Assembly: GCF_028554725.1 (NCBI RefSeq)
Contig: NC_071668.1
Location: 76,726,719 to 76,790,718 of the forward strand
Direction of reading: 5' to 3'
Source of the DNA: Zeugodacus cucurbitae
Lineage: Eukaryota; Arthropoda; Insecta; Diptera; Tephritidae
DNA: 64,000 nucleotides
Positions 24,071 through 34,638 of this stretch are shown here, in pieces (position 1 is the first letter of the stretch; the number at the start of each line of letters is the position of its first letter). Below the pieces are notes generated by a model, which did no database searches, was not told where the DNA came from, and worked only from the letters and a program-made list of their open reading frames with translations. A program made the translations under genes and the position numbers.

Positions 24071-25090
24071 TTTTTGTCAGATCACGCGTGATTCATATCA
24101 AGGTGTCATGTTATTTTTGTTCAGTATTGTTTGGCATTTCAACATGGAAAACTTACGCCTCAACAATGTTTCACCTTCGCTTCGGACAACTTATGGTCAA
24201 CATAATCGGCCTACTGAGAGTACTATTCGCAACACCATCACCCATTTCGAGACCCAGCATTCTTTATTGGATAATATTCGATCTAATATCATTACGCAGT
24301 GTTGAAAATATATTAGCCGTAGCTGAGAGTGTACACGAAGACGGAGTGTCGATTCAGCGTCGTTGGCAGCCACTCGGACTGACATATGGAACGAATTGGC
24401 GTATTGTACGTAGATCTTTTAAATTGAACGATCTTTTAGCTCTATGGGTTCTTGAAAAGTTCCAAAAAGATCCGATGTTTGCGAGCCAAATTCTCTTCAG
24501 CGATGAGCCCCATTTCTGGATCAATGGGTATGTAAAGAAGCAAAACGTCCGCATTTGGTATGAAGAGAGATCTGAAGAGATTCAAGATCTACCATTTCAG
24601 CCAGAAAAAAAAAACACGGTTTGATGTGGTTTGTGGGCCAATAGAATCATCAGTCCATATATCTTCAAAAATGTTTCCGGCGAGAACGTAACCATCAATG
24701 GCGACCGTCATGATAACCGACTATTTGTGGTCTTAAATTGAAGCTCGTGATCTCGGCGACATTTGGTATCAACAAGACGGTGCCACTTCCTACACTTCGC
24801 ATGAACCAATGGATTTATTGAGAGAACACTTCAGTGAGCAGATAATTCTACGTTTTGGGCCGGTCGATTGGCCACCAAGGTCGTGTGATATCACACCGTT
24901 AAACTCTTACTGTGGGGATGTGTAAAGTCTAAAGTCTATGCGGATAATCCCGCATTGATTCAGACCTTGGAGCAAAAACTAGGCTTGACATTGGCCAGCT
25001 ACCAGTCGAAATGCTCGGACAAGTCATCGAAAATTGAAATCAACGGATGGACCAACTGAGACGTAGCCACTGCCAAAATTTGAAATAAAT
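24070..25090 (+). pseudogene. DD41D mariner-like transposase, decayed
   Basis: The N-terminal start is MENLRL at 24144. It includes the helix-turn-helix segment HNRPTESTIR and is frameshifted near 24300. The second frame runs to a stop at 24622 and carries the first catalytic motif, FSDEPHFW. Downstream, further shifted frames show QQDGAT and CDITPLN. In the last, the third catalytic Asp has become Asn (GAC to AAC) and one base is missing. The element is inactive. Terminal inverted repeats are not recognisable. It belongs to the same superfamily as the copies at 1-717, 26.46 and 56.0 kb, but is distinctly diverged from the 26.46-kb copy. Confidence 0.85.
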
Positions 25091-26463
25091 AATCATTAAA
25101 AAATAAATGCCAAAGAATGTTCTTTCGAATAATAATAAACATTATCCATTAAATTTGAATTTTCTGTATTTTTCTCTTTTAGCAAAAGAAGGGAACCCTT
25201 TATAAGTAATTTCTTTTTAATTAAATTATTTTTTAATTTTCATTCTTGTTTTTTTTTTCAATATTTTTTTGTTTAAATTTTTAATATTTATTTTAATGTT
25301 TTTTGGTTTGCTCTTTAATTCCTCTAATTTCCAGAACGTCTGTTTCACGATCACTCTTTCATTTCCATCTTCTCATTTGTTAATAATTTTTAAAACTCAT
25401 TTAAAACTTATTGGAACTCCGCTGTGCTTGAGGGAAAATCATTCCCCTAAAAATGCATCTCTGCGCTCTAGCGTATCTTATCTCAATTTCATAACTTTTT
25501 AACTGTTCTTGCTGCAAGCACTTCAAGGTAACTAGAAAAATTTACCAAAGCTAAAATCAAATAGTTTTTCAGATAATTTTTTCGCCGTCTCCGCTTTTGT
25601 TGTTGTGGTAAGCGTGCGCTCGTACATTGTGGAAAATTGCACTAATTAATTGCCAGCAAAGTTGCATGAAAGTTTTCTTCATAATTTTTTGGTTATTATC
25701 TGCGTGCAAGCACCAACTTGCAACTGGCAACTAAGCTAATACATACTTTCGCTTTAATTAGATGGCACAAACAATGGTCGAGTGAAAAAGTGCAGACGCA
25801 CGTGCCACAGAGCGAGCTGCCAGCCGTTATCTGCCGGCGTTGCCAGCGTGCGTGCTTCCTAAGTGCATATGAATACAGAGTGCGAGTGGGTATATGTGAT
25901 CTGAGCATATGACTTCAAGTACTCGTATGTGACCGTAACTGTAGAAGTCAGCGTGTGACTTCTGTGTGTGTGTGTGTGTGTGCACGGCAATTCAAGGCAA
26001 AATGAAAGCGAAGAAGTTTTACTGCAAATTGGGCCAAACGCCCGTTAGTAGACTACATTGATGCAACTAAGTGCAAGAGCACGACCTGAGTGAGGGAGAG
26101 TGAGAGACAAAGAGAGGGCTGGGCAGACAAATATTGCACTCACAAAGCTACGTGGCAACTAATCGCCCCTAAAAAGATGTTGCTGAATTGCAGAAAGTCA
26201 GCATGCAACTGAAGCAAAAAATTAGACCGAACGTGTGCAGTCAACAAAGAAAACCACCGAAAATAGGTTCTATAGCATTAGAATTGCATATGAGTGAGCG
26301 CGTGTGTTTGTATTTATAAATTGTATTTACTCTTGAGAGAGAGGAGAATTGGCAGCGTAAGAGACGCCATATGTCGTGAGAGTCTAGAGATCCTGACCAA
26401 GATTGCGACGAAATGTGGCTACTTATGTGTGTGTTAGTGTCTTTTCATAACAGTTTGCTTGTA
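25091..26463. other. Non-coding DNA
   Basis: AT-rich DNA to about 25550, then TG-rich sequence with a (TG)n microsatellite at about 25962-25982. No gene supported. Confidence 0.55.
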
Positions 26464-27407
26464 ACGGGTGATTTTTTTGAGGTTAGGATTTTCATGCATT
26501 AGTATTTGACAGATCACGTGGGATTTCAGACATGGTGTCAAAGAGAAAGATGCTCAGTATGCTTTGACATTTCATCATGAATAGACTTACTAACGAGCAA
26601 CGCTTGCAAATCATTGAATTTTATTACCAAAATCAGTGTTCGGTTCGAAATGTGAAATCCGCTTTTTTATCGACAAATTTTGTTCAGCGATGAGGCTCAT
26701 TTCTGGTTGAATGGCTACGTAAATAAGCAAAATTGCCGCATTTGGGGTGAAGAGCAACCAGAAGCCGTTCAAGAACTGCCCATGCATCCCGAAAAATGCA
26801 CTGTTTGGTGTGGTTTGTACGCTGGTGGAATCATTGGACCGTATTTTTTCAAAGATGCTGTTGGACGCAACGTTACGGTGAATGGCGATCGCTATCGTTC
26901 GATGCTAACAAACTTTTTGTTGCCAAAAATGGAAGAACTGAACTTGGTTGACATGTGGTTTCAACAAGATGGCGCTACATGCCACACAGCTCGCGATTCT
27001 ATGGCCATTTTGAGGGAAAACTTCGGAGAACAATTCATCTCAAGAAATGGACCCGTAAGTTGGCCACCAAGATCATGCGATTTAACGCCTTTAGACTATT
27101 TTTTGTGGGGCTACGTCAAGTCTAAAGTCTACAGAAATAAGCCAGCAACTATTCCAGCTTTGGAAGACAACATTTCCGAAGAAATTCGGGCTATTCCGGC
27201 CGAAATGCTCGAAAAAGTTGCCCAAAATTGGACTTTCCGAATGGACCACCTAAGACGCAGCCGCGGTCAACATTTAAATGAAATTATCTTCAAAAAGTAA
27301 ATGTCATGAACCAATCTAACGTTTCAAATAAAGAACCGATGAGATTTTGCAAATTTTATGCGTTTTTTTTTTTTAAAAAGTTATCAAGCTCTTAAAAAAT
27401 CACCCTT
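26464..27407 (+). mobile_element. DD41D (rosa-like) mariner element, internally deleted
   Basis: The ends are inverted repeats: ACGGGTGATTTTTTTGAG on the left and, inverted, AAGGGTGATTTTTTAAGAG on the right. They are flanked by TA, the Tc1/mariner target. The first 38 codons (MNRLTNEQRLQIIEFYY.., from 26577) run into a stop. A deletion then joins them out of frame to the catalytic part. The DD41D spacing resembles the rosa elements described from tephritid flies. The element is non-autonomous but could retain transposable ends. Confidence 0.9.
26680..27300 (+). pseudogene. DD41D transposase C-terminal catalytic domain (open, N-terminus lost)
   Basis: A 206-residue uninterrupted frame that begins at the deletion joint; its first codon is TTG, not a true start. 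It carries FSDEAHFW (residues 2-9), WFQQDGATCHTA (Asp97) and LTPLDYFLW (Asp139). Exactly 41 residues separate the second and third Asp. The DNA-binding half is missing except for the separate 38-codon stub at 26577-26693. This is the best-preserved transposase in the window, suggesting relatively recent activity of the family. Confidence 0.9.
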
Positions 27408-27412
27408 TATAT

Positions 27413-28225
27413 AATTACATATACACACACACACATAAATACGACTGTGTGCATTTCATTACCCATGTCCTTCTCATACTCAATTCCACACTCTTCCATT
27501 CATAGAAATAGCAAAGCTTTGTTAATATTTAGCACGTGTGCTTTCTTGCAAATCTTTAGTCTCATTCTTTAGTGTTATTTTCTTCGTTCAAGTACTTTAA
27601 AAGACAACAGCAACAACAACGCAACGACAACAAAAAGTAAAAGTTCACAGTAATCGCAGTCGTCCACACAACAAAGTTGCCAAGTAAAGTTGCGAGCTTC
27701 CTTTCTGCTGTCGTCCACCTTTTCTTTACACAAAAGTTCATTTTCCTTGCATTGACACGTGACATTGTGTTGCAGCAAGCAGCGTCCAGCAACAACAACA
27801 ACAATAGCATCTAGCCACAACAAATATGCAACAAAGTTAAACGACAACAGCGAGAAGAGGGGGCCAAGGTAACGGCCAAAACTCGAGTTTATTAAGTTTA
27901 TTTGTGATTGTGGTGTTGCTGTTGCTTGTTGACTTTTTGGTAAATTTATTTTTGGGGCATTCATTCTGTTGCTAAGACCTGTCGCTTTATTCCGAAATGT
28001 CGATGTCTGCAAAAATTATTGAGAAAGTGAATTTTAAAGTTAGTAAGACTTTGTGGGTAAGAAAATAACGGGATTTTTTAAATTTTGTAAAAGGAAGATA
28101 TGAGGAAGAGATCAAGTGTGAAGTAAAACCTTTCTCGCAACTATTTTGCGAAACTACTAACTAAATCTACGGCGAGCATATTCACTAACTGCAGGAAGGA
28201 GTGCAGCCTTCGGTTAGACAATAAA
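27413..28225. other. Non-coding DNA, CAA-rich
   Basis: ACA repeats at 27420-27435 and AAC-rich triplets at 27605-27860. The minus-strand open frames here are low-complexity. No gene supported. Confidence 0.55.
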
Positions 28226-28805
28226 ATTTCGACGTAATAAGATCCGGTCATTGATTCCGGAGTTCCAGTTTGGTCGTTTGGATGTAGTAAGACACAGATA
28301 AAGAAGCTACAGACCTGTAAGAATACCGCGCTTCAGACAGTCACAAAATGTCCCTAGACGTTTCCGGTTGAGCATCTACGCAACGAGACCTCTATGCTTC
28401 TTGTCAAAGAATCGACGACATACATCACAATACTGAGTAGATTTCGAACGCTACTGTCTTCAGACAAGTACGGAACGCCGTACACATGTGTTCTATTAAC
28501 ATCTTCATTGACTCCCTTCCAGTGAGTAGCGTCCTTGTAGTCAAATCTTCGTACTGGATACTGTAGCAGATTAAATGCATATTTATTCAGACTAGTCCCC
28601 CACATACCCGAAATATGTTCCGCGTGACAGTAACCACCCCTTTACATGCCAAATTAACCCCATCCATCTAATACTTTTTTCCCCTTGGTCCGATCTTGTT
28701 TCCTAGGCCACCTTCCTTCGATGGCAACTGATTCATATGTATTTGGCAGTACAGGCAGGGTTTGGTTAACCGCTACAATAACAACAATATTAATCAGGTG
28801 TCTGC
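28226..28805 (+). mobile_element. Probable LINE fragment (post-RT region and 3' tail)
   Basis: Broken plus-strand frames resemble the region after the reverse transcriptase of Jockey/R1-type LINEs: a KLQTCKNTAL-like segment near 28300, then VEHLRNET near 28366. The segment ends with CTACAATAACAACAATA at about 28775-28793, like the CAA-rich tails of such elements. Similarity is by eye and the frames are damaged. Confidence 0.5.
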
Positions 28806-30495
28806 AATATCAAATGTTCTTCAGTGGCACAGTGACAGTTTGCGTTTTTAATTCAATTCCTTAAGACTTCAAATGTACTTCTTAAACAGCTTTGCAGAGT
28901 GGATATTGCTGTACTGAGGTGAAAACATTTTGAATGTAATATCTTCGAGATTTCGGCCGAATCGGCTGACTCTGATATTAGTTATGAGCGGAGGATTTCA
29001 AAGGGCCGATGTTTTAATTATTCGATTGGAATCTCCTCAAAAGGGACCAGTCCCGATACCTAACCCTACATTATATAGTAGGCACCTCTTGTGAAAACAA
29101 AAAGTCCTGAGCCCTTTACGATTTCAGGTTTGTTCATATCCCCTTTTCACGCCAATTGGAAGTTCCCAACATACCAGGAAACTAACAATTTTCTTTGAAC
29201 TCGGTCCTCATTTTCTTTTTCTTTTTTGAAGAAAGAATCTCTTAATTATTTTAATAAAAAGCAACTGCTCGCATTTATCTTGATTTGCTTAGTTTCTTAT
29301 AGTTCTTTGTTTATTTTTTATTCTCTGAAGCTCACTCTTCCCCTGTCAAAAGCAGCATTTACCAATCTCTCGACCACAAGTTAGCTTAATTTTCCTTTTA
29401 AATGCCTATAGAAAACATAAAAGGTCAATAGAGAAACTTAATTAATTGCTACGTCAATCCTTTACTCTCATCACTTCGAACAATTGTTTTTATATTATCA
29501 AAATACAACTTCATTTCTCTCGCTTCGCTTCGAATTGCTTCATCAAATTGCTAAGTAATAAACTACTTTAATTTACATAAATTTTCCAGTTCGCAAATCA
29601 AAGTGCGCTTACGAAGAACGAACAAGCAGAACTTTCCCTAAATAAATATCGAATTTGCCAAAGAGGCAAATCTATGCGTCCATTTCCACATAAGTGCCCT
29701 TCCAAGTCCAATCATTTGCATAAGTTTATTGTACTCCATTTGAGGAGGACATTTGCTCAATTGTTGCCACAACAAGCCACAAACAACAAACACAACAACG
29801 ATGACACTAAAACCGCATATAATTTTACACTTGAAACAACAATTCCAACCGAAGGGAGCGGCGGTCGACTGTTCGACGGCTTGGCTGCTTGGCTGCTTGA
29901 CTGCTTCACTTCAGCCATCGAAGGCGGCGCAGGGCTGGAGTTGCTAGTCTTGCAAAACCACTTAACCACGGAGGCGGGTGTGGCACCTCAAGCAGGCGAG
30001 TCCTTGCTGCCGTTTGTCCTGCCGAATTGTGGGCGTTCTGGTTGGGCGGTCCGGTGGGCGAGGCAAATGTCTTGTTATTAAGCAGCTCATGTGTTACAAT
30101 GAGATATATGAGCGTGTGGGTGTGTGGATTGTGTACATTTGAGTTTTGTGGGCAAGCATTTGTTGTTTTGTTTGTTTATATAACTGTTTGGGTGTTTGTA
30201 CAGCCATAAGTATGAACTCATTCAGTCAACAACTCAATATTATTGCAATTAATTATTTGCTACAAACACCACAACATAAGCTCTGTTTGTGCATATATTT
30301 GTGTGGATTGTGTGGAGATATGAGAGATAAATACAAGTTGTTGTTGTGCCGAAAAATTTCTCATGCCATTTGTGCTCTGTAGGAAATAGTGCTGCTTAAT
30401 TCTCATTTGTGGTCCTTTGATTCAAGATAGGTTTGTTGAACGATTCTGTATCATTTTAGTTAAATTTTTTTGCTGAAAAATCCATATTTGTTGCT
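28806..30495. other. Non-coding DNA
   Basis: No gene supported. The 135-codon frame at 29674-30081 is in unique DNA, but has no signal peptide, domain or splice context. Confidence 0.5.
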
Positions 30496-30500
30496 TTAGA

Positions 30501-30700
30501 GTTGCCACTTATCCTGTTATATAATAATTATAAATTGAGCTAAAGTACTTTAATTATCTTAAAAAATGTGCTGAAAGATTTGAATTAATTTAAGTCACAA
30601 GTTTAAGTCATATAAATTTTTTTTTGTCTTAGGGTTGCCACTTAGTTACTATAAAATAATTCAAAATTGAACTAAAATATTATAAGTAGTCTTAAAAAAA
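30501..30700. repeat. GTTGCCA-spaced AT-rich repeat, two units
   Basis: GTTGCCACTTA at 30501 and 30634, each followed by similar AT-rich DNA (ATAATTATAAATTGAGCTAAA versus ATAATTCAAAATTGAACTAAA) and a TCTTAAAA block. The period is 133 bp. Related GTTGCC units appear beyond the mariner at 31945 and 32247, and inverted at 42.0 and 45.4 kb. Confidence 0.7.
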
Positions 30701-30726
30701 TTATAATACAATCATTAAATATATAA

Positions 30727-31925
30727 GGTCTACAACTTTGCTTCCGCCGTTTTCTAATAGATTTCTCTAGGGTCGAGCACTGGTCGATTAAATCGACATT
30801 TGTGTCCACATTAACCCAACAAAATATTTGTAGAGATCTGTTTCGCATCCGAAACTTATTCTCAACTGAAATTGTCACTTTTTGAGCCGAATTGTCGACA
30901 TTTGCGGGGAATTTTGCTTTTCTTTTTTAATTCCAAGAAAAGTGCGGCTGAGCTCATCGAATGCTTTCGGATACGTACGGTGAGGCTGTCCTAAGTGAAA
31001 GAACATGTCGCGAATGGTTTCAACGTTTTAAGAATGGTGATTATGAAGTCAAAGACCGGCATGGTGGTGGAAGGGAGAAGATTTTCGAAGACGGTGAATT
31101 GGAAGCATTACTCGACCAATTTGCTTTTCAAACCCAAGAGGAATAGGCTGAATCGTTGAAAATGACACAGCAATATGTATCAAAACGCCTCAAAGGCATG
31201 GGGATGATTCAGAAACAAGGAAACTTGGTTCCTTACAACTGGAATCCAAGAGATGTCGAACGGCGCTTCTTTGCATGTGAACAGCTGCTTCAAAGGCACA
31301 ACCGAAAGGGATTTTGATATCGCATTGTAACTGGCGGCGAAAAATGGGTCCACTACGATAATCCTTAGCGAAGAAAGTCATGGGAAAAGCCTGGACATGC
31401 CTCCACGTCGACGGCAAAACCGAACATTCACGGCGCCAAGGTCATGCTCTGCATTTGGTGGGACCAGCTGGGGGTGATATATTATGAGCTGATAAAATCA
31501 AGTGAAACCATTACAGGAGATCGATACCGAACGCAATTGAAGCGTTTGAGCCGAGCACTAAAAGAAAAACGGCCACAGTACGAGGAAAGACACGATAAAG
31601 TCATTCTCCAGCATGACAATGCTCGGCCTCACGTCGCAAAGGTGGTAAAAAAATATTTAGAGACGCTGAAATGGGAGATCTTACCCCACCCGCCGTATTC
31701 TCCAGCCGTTGCTCCATCTGACTACCACTTGTTCCGATCGATAGCACACGGTCTAGCTAAGGAGCACTTCAGTTCTTATGAAGAAGTCAAAAATTGGATT
31801 GATACTTGGATCGACTCGAAAGATGAGGGGTTCTTTCATCACGGAATACGCATGCTGCCAGAAAGATGGTCAAAAGTAGTAGCTAGCGACGGCCAATATT
31901 CTGAATAACATTTGAGTTGTAGACT
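30727..31925 (+). pseudogene. DD34D mariner, near full length, inactivated
   Basis: The left terminal repeat GGTCTACAACTTTGCTTCCG starts at 30727. The transposase frame runs from the leader through 31908. It has a one-base loss near 30950 in the N-terminal helix region, then one continuous frame from 30961 broken by three nonsense codons (31144-31146, 31315-31317, 31366-31368). The helix-turn-helix part includes SERTCREWFQRF. The usual TGDEKW motif reads TGGEKW (31333-31347), so the first catalytic Asp is Gly. QHDNARPHVA and APSDYHLF keep the second and third Asp, spaced by 34. The right end is nearly gone: only GTTGTAGAC remains just after the stop. Confidence 0.9.
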
Positions 31926-31944
31926 AACAAACTTTTTGAACAGA

Positions 31945-32290
31945 GTTGCCACCTATTATTTTGTATGAATTCTCAACAAAAATTCAATTTTTTTAGAAAA
32001 CAAAAAAACCATTAATAGGCGAAATGGTATGGTTAGCGACCACCTTTAAATGAATATTTTTCCATTTATTACAAAATAGTTTTCATAAGTGAACCTTTCT
32101 TTAGATGTCTTCTGCCTTCGGATGATTTGTCAATAATCCTTCTGCCAGAAGGGCTTTGTAAATAAATAAAATCAATGTTAAATTGCCTTGATGACCTTAC
32201 TAATAGAGTTTCCTCCCATACATATATAATTTAAAATATTTTCAGGGTTGCCATCATACCTTAAAGAAAGTATTTAATTTTTTTTTTAAT
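31945..32290. repeat. Further GTTGCC repeat units right of the mariner
   Basis: GAGTTGCCACCTATTATTTTG at about 31943 and AGGGTTGCCATCATACC at about 32245, in AT-rich DNA. They continue the GTTGCCA-type units left of the mariner, which suggests the mariner inserted into or next to this repeat. Confidence 0.5.
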
Positions 32291-34531
32291 ATTTAAAAAA
32301 AATTCAAAAGCAAAAGTAGTATAATTTAGACTGAAAAAATATAAAAATCATAAATTATCGATAAATATAATAAAATATCGCATGCTTTGCTTTTCCTATA
32401 GGGCATGTATAGAATAAACAACACAGCTCCTGCTAAGTAAGATATATGTATCTTATTAGTGTTTCACATAAGTATTTATATGAGCGCACTTTATTACTTC
32501 ACTTGCCACTGAGAGTGCTTAACTGAGCGCAAATATGTAAATATGTTTGTTTGCATGTCTGTGTAATAGTTTGCATTGCGCTTCGGCTAATATTGAATAT
32601 CAGCATTGAAAATGCTCTCAGATTTGTGTACATAATAACCATGATTTAAATTATTGTGTGAGCAGCACGTCAAGGGCAGAAATAGCTAAGCGAATGAACA
32701 AGCTAAAAACAACGAACAACAACAACAAATAACAACAAGGCACAAAACCCCCACCAACAAGGAGCCCCGTAGTCGACAAAGTGCGCCACACCAAGTGGGG
32801 ACCACCAAGCGACCAGGCCAGACATGCCACTGGCTAACCAACCAGGCATACCAATCAGCACTAAAATATTCAAAACACAGCAGGCGGGCAGGCAGGAGGC
32901 AAACTATTTAGCTTATCCGCAGCTGGACCTGGGCACAACCGGCAAGGCAGCGACAACAACAACAACGAGGCGGAAAATCAAAAATAAAAATAATGAAAAT
33001 TGAAATAAAACAAGAAACTTTACGTCATCATTGCTTGCAAAACAAGCTGAAAATACAAGAGAAACAACAACAACTAAGTGGATATCCTGCGATGACAGCA
33101 GCAACAACAACAACAGCTGCCAAGTGAAATAGCTAAACACTTGATGAAGTGTTCATTTTGCATGCCGAAAGGTTTTTTGTTGGCGTTGTTGTTGTTGTTT
33201 TTCCTGCTCTTGTGTGCCTTCACTGTCGACGCATTGTTGTTATTGTTATTGTTGTGTTAGAGTTACTGTTATATGGCTATTTTAGTTGTTGATTTAGTTG
33301 TTAGTTAAATATATATTTATATATATAAATATGCTTTTTGTTGGGGTTGTTGTTGTAAAGTTGTGCCGCTACGTGCTCCTTGCTGCGCTTCTTCCTGCTG
33401 TGTCTACGGCTAACTGCCGGTAACTGGCAGCTAACAGCTGTTAACTTGGCATGCCATTATTGCTATGTTAATTGGTCTAACTTATTTTGGGTTGGAAATT
33501 TTCATTTTATTTTTGTTTTTGTTGTAGTTTGGCTTAATCTCACAGTTCGTGGTAATTGGGTTGCATGGAGTGGGTCAACCCAAATTTGTGGCGGGTTTAC
33601 CTTGATTTTCTGTTCAGTTTTTTAAGTTTTGTTCAAACTTTTTTGGGTACTCGGCACAAATTAACTGTTCTTGAGAATTTCTGAAGTGATTTCAATAAAA
33701 TTTGTAAGAAAATAGTTTTCAAAGAAATCAATATGGTAATGACCTCATTAATTACTGAATATGGTTAAATATATATTTTTTATTATTCTTCAGATTAATT
33801 TTGAAGCCTAAAATTTATCAAGAATAGTTTAAACTGCTCTTCTGCTCCCCTTTTAACCATAAACTGCATAGAAAAAGTTTATCTATTAAGTTGGATAACT
33901 TAAATGATTCTTAAAAGATAGTTAACCTTTGACCTCATCCCATCTATTGCTCAGCACATCGTTCGTACTAACTTCCAAATAAAAACACAAATCCTCTCTG
34001 CTTGAATAATAATAATTCTGCACAAATGATACCAAAATATAAGATACCCTAGAGCAAATGAGTAAGAAACCAACATATCTCCACTCATTTAACTACAAAA
34101 GATTAACTCAAGCCAACCAACCTTCGGCAGCAATTAATCTTGGAGCACACGAATAAACCAAATTTGTATCAGCCCCGAAGCGTAGCCAAGTCAAGCAACT
34201 CAATGGAAATATGAATATGCTTGCAACAAAAATGCTCGAACATCAATGAGATAACTGTTAAGTGAAAGTAATTAACGAAGTAATGACTGGCACAGTCGCC
34301 CTGCAGCTGCTCGTGCACCGCAATTCGTTAAATAGAGCGTAATTGTGGTAAGACTCTGGTAGCATGTCTACCGTTGCCTTGGAGGCATTTGTCACTAAAA
34401 TATAATAAATTAATAGACATACATACAGAGGTAAGGTGTGGTAATTTATTATCATATTCTTAGCATTTCTACTGACTTTTATTAATGCGCTTTTTTTAAC
34501 TGTCTAATTTCTCGTTCTCTCTTCCTTACAG
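32291..34531. other. Probable intron of the DIP-type gene
   Basis: Unique AT-rich DNA with AAC/TTG triplet tracts (32705-32745, 32950-33120, 33185-33350). It ends in a polypyrimidine tract and the acceptor CTTCCTTACAG at 34521-34531. Confidence 0.6.
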
Positions 34532-34638
34532 TTGACTCCGAAGATCCTGAATTTACGGATGTCATTGATAATATAACAGTGCCAGCGGGCCGGAATGTCA
34601 AATTGGCATGCTCCGTTAAGAATTTGGGCTCATACAAG
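34532..34638 (+). CDS. Internal exon: start of Ig domain 1 of a DIP/Lachesin-type protein
   Basis: A 107-bp exon between CTTCCTTACAG and GTGAGTGA. It begins by completing a codon (two bases) and ends in phase 0. It encodes DSEDPEFTDVIDNITVPAGR and then NVKLACSVKNLGSYK. The PEFTDVI..NITVPAGRNVKLAC pattern is the first-strand region of the N-terminal V-type Ig domain in the insect DIP family (Dpr-interacting proteins) and relatives such as Lachesin. The Cys of LACSV is the first half of the Ig disulfide. DIPs are neuronal surface proteins that bind Dpr partners in synaptic specificity. Neighbouring exons, carrying the signal peptide and the rest of Ig1 (a W and the second Cys), were not found in the window. 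Which DIP paralogue this is cannot be told; the wording is closest to the eta/theta/iota group from memory. Confidence 0.88.

Noticed and set aside
29674..30081. 135-codon plus-strand frame
   Set aside because: No homology seen, and overlapping minus-strand and shifted plus-strand frames are also open; insufficient evidence.
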